A DNA stretch of 64,000 nt, from NCBI RefSeq assembly GCF_000023845.1, contig NC_013170.1:963501-1027500 (forward strand). Direction: 5' to 3'. Shown in pieces: positions 1 to 10,600 of the stretch (its first letter is position 1; every line of letters begins with the position of its first letter). The DNA comes from Cryptobacterium curtum DSM 15641 (GTDB lineage Bacteria > Actinomycetota > Coriobacteriia > Coriobacteriales > Eggerthellaceae). A program made the position numbers and the translations under genes. Below the pieces are notes generated by a model. That model searched no databases, was not told where the DNA came from, and saw nothing but the letters and a program-made list of their open reading frames with translations.

Positions 1-1199
1 CCAAGCACCAGCGCTGCACCCCGCTCGCGCGCCATCCATGCCGCAACATCACGCGTCACGTAGCGTGGGGCACTATCCTGTTTGTAGGAAGCCTCATGTT
101 CTTCATCGATAACAATAAGCCCCAAATCGGCAACAGGCGCAAACAGCGCGCTGCGTGCACCCACAATCACACGGGCTTCACCCGAACGGATGAAATCCCA
201 TTGATCGAAACGTTCTCCTGTCCCCATCCGTGAATGAAGCACGGCAACCATGTCGCCAAAGCGCCCGCGAAACCGCGCAACCGTTTGCGGAGTAAGCGAT
301 ATTTCAGGAACAAGCACAATAGCACTACGACCCGATCGCACCACTTCTTCAATGGCACGCAAATAGACCTCGGTTTTGCCCGAACCCGTTACCCCATCGA
401 CAAGCACTACCTGCCCACTGTGCGCTTGAAAAGCCTTCGATATTGCAGCAACCGCACGTTGCTGACCCGGCGTTAGATGAGGCTTATGGGCCGCATCAAG
501 AGTACACAATCCATAGTCGCAGCCAGATGTTGGTGTGTTTGAAACGCTTGTACCACGCATGCGTCGGCGAGAAAAAATTTCAATAACGCCCTTTGTTGCA
601 AGCGATCGCAGTGTGGCAGAAACCGATCCATATTCAGCACGCAGATCAGCTACCCGCAGTTCACCAGCATCCAGTGCTGCAATAATAGCGCGCTGCTTGA
701 CTGCCTGCTTACGCGGGTGAAATTCACGCGCACCCACTGCTAAGCGCACCCAGCGATCGTCAACCTTACCAACCGACGCATCACGAAGATACCAGCCGTC
801 GCGCCCGTGCACCATGCGCGGCACACCACCCGGCGGCGTAAAGAGACGTACGCAACTGGCAAGCGGTGCAATATAGTGCTGAGCAAGAAATTGGGCACAA
901 GCGGCCGACTCGCGCGGAAAGAGCGAACGACCAAGCAGGCGCGTGATTGGTTTTACTTTATGAGAATCACACCCAAGGGCCTCTTCTACTGCCTCAGGTG
1001 CAAGCTCATCAAGCGACAGCATCTTCATCACGAAACCAACAGCAGATCGCCCCCCAAAGGGAACAAGGACTGGTGAACCTACTTCAATATCGCCCAAATC
1101 GGAATGCGCGGCATACACATACGAACCCTCAAGGGCTTGAGTGGGAATATCAAGCACAACCTGCGCGAATTTCATGCAGGACACTGTTGAAGCTTCCAT
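1..1199 (-). CDS. priA: Primosomal protein N' (PriA helicase), N-terminal part, cut by window edge
   Basis: Superfamily 2 DNA helicase that reloads the replisome at stalled forks. Reading the minus strand from an ATG at 1199 gives about 399 uninterrupted codons running off the left edge. The first 200 residues match the PriA N-terminal DNA-binding region (start MEASTVSCMKFAQVVLDIP). The helicase domain follows with motif I DGVTGSGKTEVYL, VLVPEISLTPQT, HSRMGTGERFDQW, VGARSALFAP and the DEEH box in VIDEEHEASYKQD. The C-terminal half, including the zinc-binding cysteines, lies outside the window. It starts 34 bases after the metK stop on the same strand, so metK-priA is probably one transcript. 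There is no strong ribosome site; a second ATG at 1175 is possible. Confidence 0.93.
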   Translation of the reverse strand, partial: MEASTVSCMKFAQVVLDIPTQALEGSYVYAAHSDLGDIEVGSPVLVPFGGRSAVGFVMKMLSLDELAPEAVEEALGCDSHKVKPITRLLGRSLFPRESAACAQFLAQHYIAPLASCVRLFTPPGGVPRMVHGRDGWYLRDASVGKVDDRWVRLAVGAREFHPRKQAVKQRAIIAALDAGELRVADLRAEYGSVSATLRSLATKGVIEIFSRRRMRGTSVSNTPTSGCDYGLCTLDAAHKPHLTPGQQRAVAAISKAFQAHSGQVVLVDGVTGSGKTEVYLRAIEEVVRSGRSAIVLVPEISLTPQTVARFRGRFGDMVAVLHSRMGTGERFDQWDFIRSGEARVIVGARSALFAPVADLGLIVIDEEHEASYKQDSAPRYVTRDVAAWMARERGAALVL

Positions 1200-1233
1200 G
1201 CGACAACCAACCACTTACTAGTCGGCTCGTATT

Positions 1234-2502
1234 CTATAATCCGCAGGCAGCGCGCAATTCGTCAACTTTGTCGGTACGCTCCCAAGTAAACTCGGGGAGT
1301 TCGCGGCCAAAATGACCGTACGCACTCGTCTTGCGGAATATCGGACGACGTAAGTCAAGCGCGTCAATAATTGCTGCCGGTCGCAGATCGAATACCGTAT
1401 TAACTGCCCGTTCAATAGTGGATACCGGTACCGTGTTGGTTCCCTTTGTGTCCACATACACCGACAGAGGATTTGCCACCCCAATCGCATACGAAAGTTC
1501 GATCTCGCAAGCATCAGCAAGACCAGCTGCCACGATATTTTTTGCCACCCAGCGCGCTGCATATGCAGCAGAGCGATCAACCTTCGTGCAATCCTTGCCA
1601 GAAAACGCACCGCCACCATGTCGCCCGCGTCCACCGTAGGTATCAACAATAATCTTGCGGCCGGTAAGACCCGTGTCACCCATGGGACCCCCTACCACAA
1701 AGCGGCCCGTGGGGTTGACGAATATCTCAGCGCCATCCCAGGCAACCCCTTCAGCAGCAAAAACAGGTTCGATAACCCACTTGATAAGATCGGCTTTAAT
1801 CTCAGCCGTTGTCTTTTCCGGTGCATGCTGCGTGGAGATAAGTACTTTTTCTACACGCACTGGCTTATCGTCTTCATAGCGCACTGAAACCTGCGTCTTC
1901 CCATCGGGACGCAGATATGGAAGCGTTGCATTCTTACGCACCGCTGTCAGCCGTTCGGCAAGACGATGAGCCAAATATATCGGCATTGGCATAAGCGTGC
2001 TTGTTTCGTTGCACGCATACCCAAACATGACGCCCTGATCGCCGGCACCGATGCGCTCATACGGGTCATCAGCATCTGCCTGTCCGTTTTGTACTTCATA
2101 GGATTCATCCACACCCGCAGCAATATCGGCTGATTGCGCATGAATGTAATTTGATACCGCACAGGTACGTGCGTTAAATCCAAAGTCATCGCTTGTATAG
2201 CCAATGTCTTCGACCACATCACGCACGATGCCTTCAACGTCAACATAGGCCTGTGTGCGCACTTCACCCATGACCGTAATAATGCCGGTCGTAGTAAATG
2301 TTTCCACGGCGGTACGTACAGCAGAAACATCCGCCGCTGATCCATCAGGTGCTACATATCCTACCTTGGCCAGCTCGGCTTCGCGCGTGAGGATGGCATC
2401 AAGGATGGCATCCGATATCTGATCGCACATTTTATCGGGATGACCCTCGGTCACAGATTCGCTGGTAAACAGGTACGAGGAATGTTCCTCACGATTCTCC
2501 AT
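1234..2502 (-). CDS. metK: S-adenosylmethionine synthetase
   Basis: Makes S-adenosylmethionine from methionine and ATP; cytoplasmic, normally a tetramer. The 422-residue protein carries the family motifs GHPDK (20-24), the ATP-binding [12 protein letters not shown] (152-163) and the glycine-rich GGGAFSGKD (296-304). It is somewhat longer than the usual 380-400 residues. The residue after GGGAFSGKD is Cys305, where most family members have Pro. The start is fixed by a GAAGGAG ribosome site a few bases upstream of the ATG at 2502. It is the first gene of a probable metK-priA unit. A 153-codon open frame inside it (1218-1679) is a shadow. Confidence 0.97.
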   Translation of the reverse strand: MENREEHSSYLFTSESVTEGHPDKMCDQISDAILDAILTREAELAKVGYVAPDGSAADVSAVRTAVETFTTTGIITVMGEVRTQAYVDVEGIVRDVVEDIGYTSDDFGFNARTCAVSNYIHAQSADIAAGVDESYEVQNGQADADDPYERIGAGDQGVMFGYACNETSTLMPMPIYLAHRLAERLTAVRKNATLPYLRPDGKTQVSVRYEDDKPVRVEKVLISTQHAPEKTTAEIKADLIKWVIEPVFAAEGVAWDGAEIFVNPTGRFVVGGPMGDTGLTGRKIIVDTYGGRGRHGGGAFSGKDCTKVDRSAAYAARWVAKNIVAAGLADACEIELSYAIGVANPLSVYVDTKGTNTVPVSTIERAVNTVFDLRPAAIIDALDLRRPIFRKTSAYGHFGRELPEFTWERTDKVDELRAACGL

Positions 2503-2613
2503 AGTGTTGCTCCTTCATAAAAGCACCCCTCTACCGTAGCGCAGCGGGGAAATGTTTCTTGGCAATGATACACTTTAATACCAGTGATAATTCCCTATTT
2601 CGGAGACGACGGT

Positions 2614-3987
2614 ATGACTCAAAACGCAAATTACACACGCGAGTATTTGAACATTATTGATGCACTTGATGGCGATTTACCTGGTCGGCGGGCAGCGCAT
2701 GCGTATATGGACAGTTCAACCGCTATCGTTCATGGAACGCATGTTGTTTCGTCGTACGTCCCGCGCCTCTTCGATCGAGAAACGTATGATGCCTTCAAGA
2801 ACATCTCTGAAACAACGTATTCCATCTGCTGCAAGATCATGCAGCGCTACCTTGACGATGCCTCATATCGATCGATTTTCGATTATGATCCGCGCCTCGT
2901 TGATCTGATTCTTCTGCCGCGCGGCTACGACGCACTACTCCCCTTCATGCGCGCTGATATCTTCCTTAACGAAGATGACCTTTCCTTTGGTTTCTGTGAA
3001 CTCAATGCCGATGGATCAAGTGGCATGAATGAAGATCGTGAACTCAATAATTCCTTCACCGCATCGCCCGCATTGGCCCGTTTTAAACAATCTCATCAGG
3101 TGCAATCAAGCAATTTATTTGACACCTGGGTCGATGAATTCATGCGTATTTATACTTCGTTTGACCATGCGATTGCCCATCCGCGCGTGGCAATTGTCGA
3201 TATATTTGATAACGCTATCACCGAGGAATTTAAGGTCTTTTGCCAAACGTTTGCCCGTCACGGAGTGGATGCCTTCATGGTTGATGCACGCGAGCTTACC
3301 TACGATGGAACACACCTTCGCGATAAACAGGGCGCGCGCATTGATGCCATCTGGCGTCGAATCGTTACCAATGATGTTCTTGCGTATTGGGATGACGTGC
3401 AGCCACTTATTAATGCTGTGGCTGATGAAAACGTGGCGCTCATCGGCAGTTTTGCGGGACATATTGTCCACGACAAGCAGATATTCGATGCCATGCACCA
3501 CCCATCAACCCAGGCATTTCTTACCACCGATGAAATCGCTCTTATTCAGGCTGGCGTTCCCCAAACTAAGTTCCTCGATGCAAGTCAGATTGACTTGAAT
3601 GCCGTTATCGCCCAAAAAGACAAATGGATTATCAAGCCCACTGACAGCTATGGCGCACGCGATGTGTACGCGGGAAACATGTATTCATCCGAAGACTGGC
3701 AGGCCATTGTCAACCGTTTTGCCAACGGAGCAGCAGGTGCCCCCTTCTTGGTGCAGACCTATAACATGCCCTTTAAAACCGAGTTAATTCCACCCTGTTA
3801 CGATATTTCGGCACGCGAAGATGACCAGGTTCCCCGCCAAACGACCTTCTACAACAATCTGAATGGCCTCTATGTATACAACGGAACATTTGCGGGTATC
3901 TTTAGTCGATTAGGACCCCAGCCGGTTATTAGCGAACCTTTAGGTGATCTCACCAGTGCCACTATGTGGGTTGACTGCAACCTCTAA
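2614..3987 (+). CDS. Glutathionylspermidine-synthase-like / circularly permuted ATP-grasp-like protein
   Basis: A 457-residue soluble protein resembling the glutathionylspermidine synthase / ATP-grasp ligase-like proteins of unknown substrate. Supporting stretches are FCELNADGSSGMNEDRE in the first third, a central Rossmann-like part (RVAIVDIFDN), and the C-terminal ATP-grasp-like run DKWIIKPTDSYGARDVYAG followed by PFLVQTYNMP. The ATG at 2614 is preferred over the upstream in-frame start because CGGAG sits 8-9 bases before it. It is divergent from metK, with about 110 bases between starts. The reaction cannot be deduced from the sequence; an amide-bond-forming ATP ligase is the family expectation. 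Confidence 0.7.
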   Translation: MTQNANYTREYLNIIDALDGDLPGRRAAHAYMDSSTAIVHGTHVVSSYVPRLFDRETYDAFKNISETTYSICCKIMQRYLDDASYRSIFDYDPRLVDLILLPRGYDALLPFMRADIFLNEDDLSFGFCELNADGSSGMNEDRELNNSFTASPALARFKQSHQVQSSNLFDTWVDEFMRIYTSFDHAIAHPRVAIVDIFDNAITEEFKVFCQTFARHGVDAFMVDARELTYDGTHLRDKQGARIDAIWRRIVTNDVLAYWDDVQPLINAVADENVALIGSFAGHIVHDKQIFDAMHHPSTQAFLTTDEIALIQAGVPQTKFLDASQIDLNAVIAQKDKWIIKPTDSYGARDVYAGNMYSSEDWQAIVNRFANGAAGAPFLVQTYNMPFKTELIPPCYDISAREDDQVPRQTTFYNNLNGLYVYNGTFAGIFSRLGPQPVISEPLGDLTSATMWVDCNL

Positions 3988-4018
3988 TGCCATCTCTCAG
4001 ACCTGAAGGTAAACGTTG

Positions 4019-4993
4019 ATGAAGACGTCCATACCGTCTCGTGATCCGTCTCGTGATACATGTCAGAACGCGCAGATAAAGAACCACCTGCCACAACCAG
4101 GTTTATCTATCGGTTGGACAGCCCTTGCGGGTATCGCTTCGCTGTTGCTTGCTAGTTCGCTTTTTGCCAGCGGTTTTATCGTCTGTACCCTGCGACCAGT
4201 AAGCGCACTGCTGGCAGACCACACCATTGATGCCCCTTCATCGCCGTATGATCACGATAGCTTGGTGGATATGGCGCTCGCCACGCGTGACTACACCCTT
4301 TCGCCACCCTGGGTGCCACTGGATACCACGTCAGAGGCGGGCGGTAAAGCCGAACAGGCACTTGCACGCATTATCATGGACCACGCACGCGCAAGTTCAC
4401 AAGGAAACGATGTGCGCAGTCGCATTATTGCCGAGCGCATTCATGAAGCATATGAAGCCGTTGAAGAAAAGAGCATTTCATCTGGCGCAGCATCAACAGC
4501 AACAACGACGGCAACAACGATGGCAACCACCACTAACGACTGGGCATATGTATGTGTCTTGGGGGATTTGGATGCATCAGTAGCTCTTGATAGCGCATCA
4601 TTGGCGCACTTAGCCGACTGCAACCGTTTAATCAATGCGGCACTTGGCTGGATTGCCGCATCTGCCGTTGGGACAATCGTTTGCCTCGTGACGCTACGCC
4701 ATCATCGTCGCCTACTGGCGTGGGCATGTATGTGTGCACCCCTGCTTCTGATTGTCCTGCTTGCCCTGTGCGCACTTTGGGCTAGCATCGATTTCGTTGG
4801 TTTTTTCAGTGCCTTCCACCGGCTCTTCTTCCCCCAAGGCAATTGGGCATTTCCCGCTCAAAGCCTTCTTATCACCATGCTTCCCGAGGGATTTTGGATG
4901 GGCATGGCTATCCTCTGGTTGGCGGTAAGCGCACTGACCTGTATGATTTCACTAGTTGTGGGACGTCATCTTCTGACGACAAACGCACGCTAA
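4019..4993 (+). CDS. Integral membrane protein, DUF1461 (TIGR01906)-like
   Basis: Membrane protein of 324 residues with no known function. It has a basic N-terminus, one membrane span at about residues 33-58, an extracytoplasmic section of some 140 residues that includes LVDMALATRDYTL, and three hydrophobic spans in the C-terminal 130 residues. The loop with FFSAFHRLFFPQGNW and the segment MLPEGFW are the recognisable DUF1461 features. A Thr/Ala run around residue 162 is low complexity. The ATG at 4019 (after GAAGG) is better than the TTG just before it. It lies 31 bases after the ATP-grasp-like gene and 40 bases before gltX, so the three may be co-transcribed. Confidence 0.7.
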   Translation: MKTSIPSRDPSRDTCQNAQIKNHLPQPGLSIGWTALAGIASLLLASSLFASGFIVCTLRPVSALLADHTIDAPSSPYDHDSLVDMALATRDYTLSPPWVPLDTTSEAGGKAEQALARIIMDHARASSQGNDVRSRIIAERIHEAYEAVEEKSISSGAASTATTTATTMATTTNDWAYVCVLGDLDASVALDSASLAHLADCNRLINAALGWIAASAVGTIVCLVTLRHHRRLLAWACMCAPLLLIVLLALCALWASIDFVGFFSAFHRLFFPQGNWAFPAQSLLITMLPEGFWMGMAILWLAVSALTCMISLVVGRHLLTTNAR

Positions 4994-5033
4994 AGTAGAC
5001 GTGCCCTCCCATCTGGAACTGAGAAGGACTATC

Positions 5034-6530
5034 ATGACCGATCATCGCGATGTACGCGTTCGTTTTGCCCCCTCTCCAACGGGCAAATTGCATATTGGCG
5101 GCGCTCGTACTGCCATCGATAACTGGGCATTTGCACGCTCACAAGGTGGCACATTTATTTTGCGCATCGAAGACACCGACCCCGAACGGTCTACGGAAGA
5201 AAATACGCAGATCATCCTGCGTGCGCTCCGATGGCTCGGACTTGATTGGGATGAAGGCCCGGAAGTAGGCGGCGCATACGGCCCCTACACGCAAACCGAA
5301 CGGCTTGATACCTATCGTGAAGCCCTCGAAAAACTCAAAGCAGCCGGAAAGGTGTACCCGTGCTTTTGCACTAAAGAAGAACTCGACGCAAAGCGGCATG
5401 CCGCAGAGGTTTCCGGGGAAGCGTATGCGGGCTACGATCGCACCTGCCGCCATCTGAGTGCTGACGAGGCGCACAGGCGCATAGCGGCTGGCGAAGAGCA
5501 TGTCTGGCGCTTGAAGGTGCCTGAAGATCACCCTGCTATCACCTTCGACGATGCTGTCTATGGACCGATGAGTTTTCCCCTTGAAGCAATGGATGACATG
5601 ATCCTTGTGCGCAGCGACGGCACACCCACCTACAACTTTGCGGTGGTCTGCGACGACGCCAATATGCGCATCAGTCATGTTATTCGCGGAGACGACCACC
5701 TATCCAATACGCCGCGTCAAATATTGATCTACGAAGCGCTTGGTTATCCGATACCGTCTTTTGCGCATCTTCCTATGATCTTAGGAGCAGACGGCAAGAA
5801 GCTCTCAAAGCGCCATGGTGCCACCAGCGTTGAAGAATACCGCGATGCGGGAATTACCTCCGATGCGTTGGTGAACTTTTTAGCACTGCTTGGCTGGTCA
5901 CTTGATGGGGAAACCACGATTATTCCCCGCGATGTGCTCTGTCGCGAATTTAGTCTTGAGCGCATTACGAAAAAAGATGCCATCTTTGACGAAACAAAAC
6001 TCGAATGGATGAATGGACAATACATTCAACACATGGGGGCACAAGCTTGGGTTGATGCCGCGCGCCCCTGGCTCGTAGCTGCTGGTGCTGATGAGGCGCT
6101 TATCGACACAAATCGTGATTGGTTTGAACGCATCTATCCGCTTATTGCCGAACGCCTGACGCGACTCTCTGACATTCCCGAAAAGCTTTCGTATCTTTTC
6201 TGGGGACCAGCCGTTCACCTCGATGAAAAGAGTGTGCAGAAGGTTCTGTTAAAAGAAGGTGCCCGTGCCGACGAAGCACTCCAGGCAACGCGTGCAGTCC
6301 TAGCAGATGAGGCCATCCCATGGACGTATGAGACGCTTCAAAATACCTGTCGGGCTCTCTGTGAACCACTCGATATAAAGCCAAAGTTTTTATTCCAACC
6401 GCTGCGTGTTGCTGTCTGTGGGAATATGGTTTCACCACCTTTGTTTGAAAGTATCGAGCTGCTCAAGCGCGCCGATATACTTGCCCGTATCGACACAACG
6501 CTCGCAGAGGTTTTCGAAAGCAAACAGTAG
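5034..6530 (+). CDS. gltX: Glutamyl-tRNA synthetase
   Basis: Class I aminoacyl-tRNA synthetase that charges tRNA-Glu (and possibly tRNA-Gln where GatCAB is used). 498 residues, the normal length. The HIGH-type motif is in APSPTGKLHIGGARTAI near the N-terminus and the KMSKS-type motif is KKLSKRHGA near residue 255. The start at 5034 follows GAGAAGGA at good spacing; the longer open frame from 5001 has no such site. The next gene begins 9 bases after the stop. Confidence 0.97.
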   Translation: MTDHRDVRVRFAPSPTGKLHIGGARTAIDNWAFARSQGGTFILRIEDTDPERSTEENTQIILRALRWLGLDWDEGPEVGGAYGPYTQTERLDTYREALEKLKAAGKVYPCFCTKEELDAKRHAAEVSGEAYAGYDRTCRHLSADEAHRRIAAGEEHVWRLKVPEDHPAITFDDAVYGPMSFPLEAMDDMILVRSDGTPTYNFAVVCDDANMRISHVIRGDDHLSNTPRQILIYEALGYPIPSFAHLPMILGADGKKLSKRHGATSVEEYRDAGITSDALVNFLALLGWSLDGETTIIPRDVLCREFSLERITKKDAIFDETKLEWMNGQYIQHMGAQAWVDAARPWLVAAGADEALIDTNRDWFERIYPLIAERLTRLSDIPEKLSYLFWGPAVHLDEKSVQKVLLKEGARADEALQATRAVLADEAIPWTYETLQNTCRALCEPLDIKPKFLFQPLRVAVCGNMVSPPLFESIELLKRADILARIDTTLAEVFESKQ

Positions 6531-6539
6531 GACACGCGC

Positions 6540-7658
6540 ATGGCAGATAAAACAGCAAAGCCGCGCGCTAAAGTAGTTGTTGTGCAGGAGTACTGCACCC
6601 ATGCCGCTGGATCAGACTGTCTGCGTTGTACGCATATATGCCCTCATGACGCCATTGATCTACCCGAGCTGCCGGGCGTACCGCACGTCGATATAGACCG
6701 CTGCAACGGCTGTGGTGTCTGCTTTGGTATCTGTGACACCTTTGCTTCAACCCATCTTACTATGGCGGATCTGCATGCGCGCATTCGCAGAATTGCCACG
6801 TCAGGTCGACGAGCGTACCTGACCTGTCGCGAGAATATTTTCCCGGAGCTTAACATCGACACGAATGTCGTTGTGCTCCCCTGCCTATCTATGGTCCCTC
6901 CCGAACTATGGACGCTCCTTTTAGCCGAAAACATACGCGTGTCGGTGGCCTGCGATCTCAAATACTGTGAAGATTGCCAACGCGCGGGAGATATCGGCGG
7001 CACGCTCTTTCCGCGCGCTATCGAAATGGCTGAAGAACGCACGGGCGGTAGCGTGAAATTTTCATACCGCATTCCTGAAAAGCAAAAGCTTATCGACAAG
7101 TATGCCAAAAGCACCCAAGCGACTGATCGCCGAGGAGCATTTACCGATTTAGCTGCCGATTTTGGCGAGATTGCCAGCGGAAAACGGCGACTGCGCAACA
7201 GCCAGGTATTAGCCGATTACTACGCCAAAAAAGAACGACAGAGGGCGATTGCACGACTCAATCTTGTCGACGAAGAAGCCTTCCCAACACTGACCCCCGA
7301 AGGTTTTATACGGCACCTGATGATGCCCCGGCGCAAGATGCTTCTTGAAGCAATAAGCCGCCAAGAAGATATAGCCGACAACATAGAGATTGCCCTTTCC
7401 GTTACGGATACAACGCTCTGCCGTGGATCGGGCGAATGTGTCCGTCTCTGCCCCACTGGAGCGCGCAGGTTTGCGCAGGACGATAGCGATAGTAGTTCTG
7501 ATGGTACTGGTAATGCTGATGGTGATGGCACCCCTGTCGTTGATGCAACACTTTGTATTGGCTGCGGCATCTGTGTTGATAGCTGCCCTGAAGCGGCAGT
7601 GTCACTTGTGCCCGTTACCGGTCGCGTGTGGCTTGAAGGCATCGAGCAGTCGGATTAA
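6540..7658 (+). CDS. Multi-cluster ferredoxin-type iron-sulfur protein
   Basis: A 372-residue soluble electron-transfer protein of unknown partner. The N-terminus has two cluster motifs: C19-x7-C27-x2-C30-x3-C34-Pro (unusual first spacing) and C55-x2-C58-x2-C61-x3-C65. The middle has further cysteines in VACDLKYCEDCQRAG, reminiscent of the small iron-sulfur subunits of hydrogenase/heterodisulfide reductase systems. The C-terminus has two more motifs: LCRGSGECVRLCP, in which the second Cys is replaced by Ser, and the complete LCIGCGICVDSCP. A run of Asp/Ser/Gly separates these two. The ATG at 6540 has AGGA upstream. Its stop overlaps the stop of the convergent mfd gene. Confidence 0.75.
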   Translation: MADKTAKPRAKVVVVQEYCTHAAGSDCLRCTHICPHDAIDLPELPGVPHVDIDRCNGCGVCFGICDTFASTHLTMADLHARIRRIATSGRRAYLTCRENIFPELNIDTNVVVLPCLSMVPPELWTLLLAENIRVSVACDLKYCEDCQRAGDIGGTLFPRAIEMAEERTGGSVKFSYRIPEKQKLIDKYAKSTQATDRRGAFTDLAADFGEIASGKRRLRNSQVLADYYAKKERQRAIARLNLVDEEAFPTLTPEGFIRHLMMPRRKMLLEAISRQEDIADNIEIALSVTDTTLCRGSGECVRLCPTGARRFAQDDSDSSSDGTGNADGDGTPVVDATLCIGCGICVDSCPEAAVSLVPVTGRVWLEGIEQSD

Positions 7659-10600
7659 TTGGCACGTAACGTAGCTATAAAGGCATCGATCGCTTCAATA
7701 AGCGGATGTTCGTCGTCATATGAAAAGTAGGTCAGAGGTATCTGCAGTTTTTTTGACTGCACAATATACCGCCCACGAGCACGGCGAATGTCTGTCCCCA
7801 GCGATGCGGGCGGCTGTGCAATCGGCTCAATATTGAGTTTACCTGCCACGATACTGACCGCTGTTACCCCCATCTGATGCGCGCGTGCCTTAATGCGTGC
7901 TTTCGCAAAGAAATTCTGCGCCGCACGTGGTGCTGCTCCATAACGCGCGCAAAGCTCGTCGGCAATCCCATCGACTACCTCTGGTGTATCAGCTGAAGCG
8001 ACCCGTCGATAAGCGAGCACACGCGCATCGGCATCGGGCACGTATTCTTCAGGAATATAGGTATGATCAGGTACGTTAACGGTGATATCCGAAAGAGCTG
8101 GCGGAAGGTCATGAAGCGTATCGGCACGCCCCTCACGTGTCGCCCGCACAGCTTCGGTGAGCATCTGCGCAAACAAATCGAAACCCACGGCGCTCATGTT
8201 GCCACTCTGCTCAGCTCCCAACATGCTGCCAGCACCGCGAATTTCAAGGTCGCGCATGGCGACTTTCATCCCGCTGCCTAGTTCTTGGTATTCACCCACA
8301 GCTTCAAGGCGCGCCGTCGCTTCTTCAGTTAACGGAACATTTTCGGGGAACATAAAGTAGGCGTACGCTTGCAATGAACTGCGACCAACACGTCCTTTTA
8401 ACTGGTACATCTGTGCCAATCCAAGGCGCTGTGAATCCTCAATAATAAGCGTATTCGTGTGGGGATTATCGATGCCACTTTCAATAATGGTTGTCGCAAC
8501 AAGCACATCGATTTCGCCCGCCGCAAATTCTTCCATAACCTGTTCGAGCTGTTCTTTACTCATCTGACCATGCGCAACACCAATGCGCGCTTCGCCCGCT
8601 GCCTGACCAACGCGCGCTACCGCATCATCAATAGTACGCACCCGGTTTGACACGTAGTACACCTGGCCGTTGCGCGCTAATTCTCGCCGAATCGCATCGG
8701 ACACCACATCAGGATCCCATTCACCCACATGCACCTTAATCGGCTTGCGATCGTCGGGGGGTGTCATAATCAAGCTCATATCACGCACGCCCGATAGGGA
8801 CATCTGCATCGTTCGTGGTATCGGTGTGGCAGACAAGGTCAGTACATCGATCGACTCGCGCAGGTTCTTCAATTGTTCTTTATGCCCTACCCCGAAGCGT
8901 TGCTCTTCGTCGATGATAACAAGCCCCAGATCGTGCGGGTTTACATCACGCGAGAGCAGGCGATGGGTACCCACCAGCACATCAACAGTGCCCTGCGCAA
9001 AACCAGAAAGCGCCGCAGCTTGTTCAGACGAAAAGCGAAATCGACTGAGCACTTCCACCGTAACGCCATACTCTTCAAAGCGGTCTTTAAATGTTGTGTA
9101 ATGCTGCTGCGCCAAGATAGTTGTCGGACACAGCACCATAACCTGCTTGCCATCCTGTGTCGCCTTAAAAGCGGCTCGAAGCGCCACTTCGGTTTTCCCA
9201 AATCCGACATCACCGCAAATAAGTCGATCCATCGGTCGAGCCGAGCGCATATCTGCTTTCACATCGGCGATTGCCGCCAGCTGATCGGGGGTTTCCTGAT
9301 ACGGAAAATCTTCTTCCATCTGCCGCATCCAGGGTGTGTCGGCAGAATACTGAAACCCTGAAACAGCCGACCGGCGCGTATACACATCTACCAGGTCGAA
9401 CGCAAGCTTCTTGCTTGCCTTACGCGCGCACCCCATGGCACGCGACCAGTCGCTTGTATTCAAGCGTGTCAAGCGCGGAGAAGATCCTTCAGGACCAACG
9501 TAACGCGTTACCCGATCAAGCTGCTCAACCGGCACATAAAGCTTGTCGCCTTCGGCATATTCCAACAGTAGATAATCACGCAGCGACCCGCCCACTTCTT
9601 GACGTACAACATCGCGGAAAAACGCGATACCATGAGCGGCATGAACCACATAATCACCTGGATTAAAGGGGAACGTAATCTCGGTGATATCCACCCGTCG
9701 ATGATGACGAATAGCCGTAGCCCCTTGCGTGTCAGACAGGCTTATCAGCGCAATTTTTGCCTTTGGAATAATCAAACCGAGCGGAATATCTGCTTCCACC
9801 ACGTTGACGACCCCCCGACGCAGACGCGCAGGAACGGTATCTGCATCAGCATTCGCAAGGTCGACAATCGACAAACCCCGCTCCACAAAAGCAAGCTTCA
9901 TGTCCTCACGGGCACGATATGAAGGAGCACTAAACACAACGGTAAAATCCGCTTGAGTTAAACTGATCAACCGTCCAAAAAGTTTTTCGGGATCTCCCGC
10001 TACTTCCGTACGCTTTACGGGTATTTCAGCATCAACCGAAGAAGCTACGCGCATAATCGACTGGTAGGTGCAACGCTGGTTTTTTCCAAAATCAAGTTTC
10101 GCTGGTGGACAAATAAGATCCTCAACAAACCTGGTGTGTTCAACAGGAAGAGAAGACAGTGCTTCAGCAGCATGGAGAGCGTCATCAATTAACGACCGCG
10201 GTTCCACTAACACACTCAATGCATCGGAAGGAAGAAAATCCCCCAATGTTGCCAGGTGCGCATACAAATACGGAAGCAGGGCATCAGCCGCTTCGTTGTA
10301 TACACCCCCCTCAAGCGCTTCAAGCGACTCACGCAAAACTGGATCGGTGGTATCAGGATCAAAAAGAATCCGGCGTGCTCGATCAAGGGCGGCACGATCA
10401 GGCATGTACTCGCGTAAGGGATATATATCCACTTTGTCGATGCGAGCAATCGTCTGTCCCGTAGCTGGCACAATGCGTCGTATTTCGTCGACTTCATCAC
10501 CGAAAAAGTCGATGCGCACGGGATAGGAAAGATTACCGGGCCAGACATCTATCGTGCCTCCGCCCACACAAAAGGTTCCTGGCCCCGAAAGCTCACCAGT

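Noticed and set aside
1218..1679. 153-codon frame inside metK
   Set aside because: Same strand but wrong frame within a well-supported metK.
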